NCBI GenBank assembly: GCA_964424205.1
Contig: CAYRIF010000073.1
Coordinates: 1-13,814, forward strand
DNA: 13,814 bases
Source: CAYRIF01 sp964424205
Lineage (GTDB): Bacteria > Bacteroidota > Bacteroidia > Cytophagales > Cyclobacteriaceae
Direction of reading: 5' to 3'
The notes under the pieces were generated by a model. That model did no database searches. It was not told the DNA's origin and saw nothing but the letters and a program-made list of their open reading frames with translations. This document shows, piece by piece, positions 13,738 through 13,814 of this stretch. Positions within the stretch are counted from its first letter, which is position 1. Every line of letters starts with the position of its first letter. Both the position numbers and the translations under genes were made by a program.

Positions 13738-13814
13738 GGTGTTTGTATTGCTATTTTTTCATAAATATATAAACATCAGGCTTTAAAAAAGAGTGATTTT
13801 TGGCTATTTATTAC

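Noticed and set aside
13559..13786. Plus-strand open frame opposite the small hypothetical gene
   Set aside because: The minus-strand frame has a family-like pattern and is convergent with the DUF1573 gene at 7 bp. The plus-strand product is Ser-rich with no features.
1..13814. Search for CRISPR arrays, tRNA or rRNA genes and insertion-sequence ends
   Set aside because: No regularly spaced repeat series, no tRNA-like cloverleaf with the TTCGA arm in context, no rRNA segment and no transposase motif were seen by eye.

Overview
The window looks like a chromosomal segment of a Bacteroidota bacterium, most likely order Cytophagales. The DNA is AT-rich. It encodes clade-typical proteins: a DUF4369/thioredoxin-like protein, an extended ribosomal protein S16 with a helix-hairpin-helix tail, CarboxypepD_reg-like domains with a SusC-type LSEVVVVGYG motif, a TonB C-terminal domain, DUF1573, and a fused E1 alpha/beta 2-oxoacid dehydrogenase. 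Several intergenic regions carry the Bacteroidota promoter type (TTTG at -33, about 20 nt, TAnnTTTG at -7). Two runs of exactly 100 N (4625-4724 and 6493-6592) are scaffold-gap placeholders, and each cuts a gene.

Layout, left to right. A minus-strand exported TlpA-like protein (73-1509) is followed by a plus-strand rpsP-rimM pair (1734-3233) with no trmD or rplS after it. Convergent to rimM is a minus-strand exported protein with a CarboxypepD_reg-like domain and a YfbK-type von Willebrand A domain, broken by gap 1 (3284-4990). Next comes a plus-strand HicB/HicA toxin-antitoxin pair (5229-5652) whose toxin frame is broken by a one-base deletion in a T run. An ECF sigma factor (5710-6303) overlaps an unusual gene (6287-7536, gap 2) with an anti-sigma-like N-terminus, a CarboxypepD_reg-like domain, a SusC/TonB-box-like motif and a TonB C-terminal domain. 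An ElaA-like GNAT acetyltransferase (7681-8133) converges on an AAA/DUF4143 ATPase (8143-9261). A family-2 glycosyltransferase with a TTG start (9382-10077) lies downstream of the fused E1 dehydrogenase (10135-12540). The window ends with a DUF1573 exported protein (12726-13505) convergent with a small conserved hypothetical gene (13513-13737).

How the genes work together. rpsP-rimM is a ribosome-assembly unit: RimM binds the 30S head during maturation. The sigma factor and the gene overlapping it form one regulatory unit, in which a membrane protein with TonB-type periplasmic parts probably controls the sigma factor. The vWA protein on the far side of hicBA may belong to the same envelope module, with hicBA inserted between them; this is inference. 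The E1 dehydrogenase and glycosyltransferase lie 57 bp apart on one strand and may share a transcript. The remaining genes look like unrelated housekeeping or accessory functions.

The best candidate for an incompletely described system is the sigma factor plus anti-sigma/TonB fusion. It carries both a TonB-box-like strand and a TonB C-terminal domain in one polypeptide.
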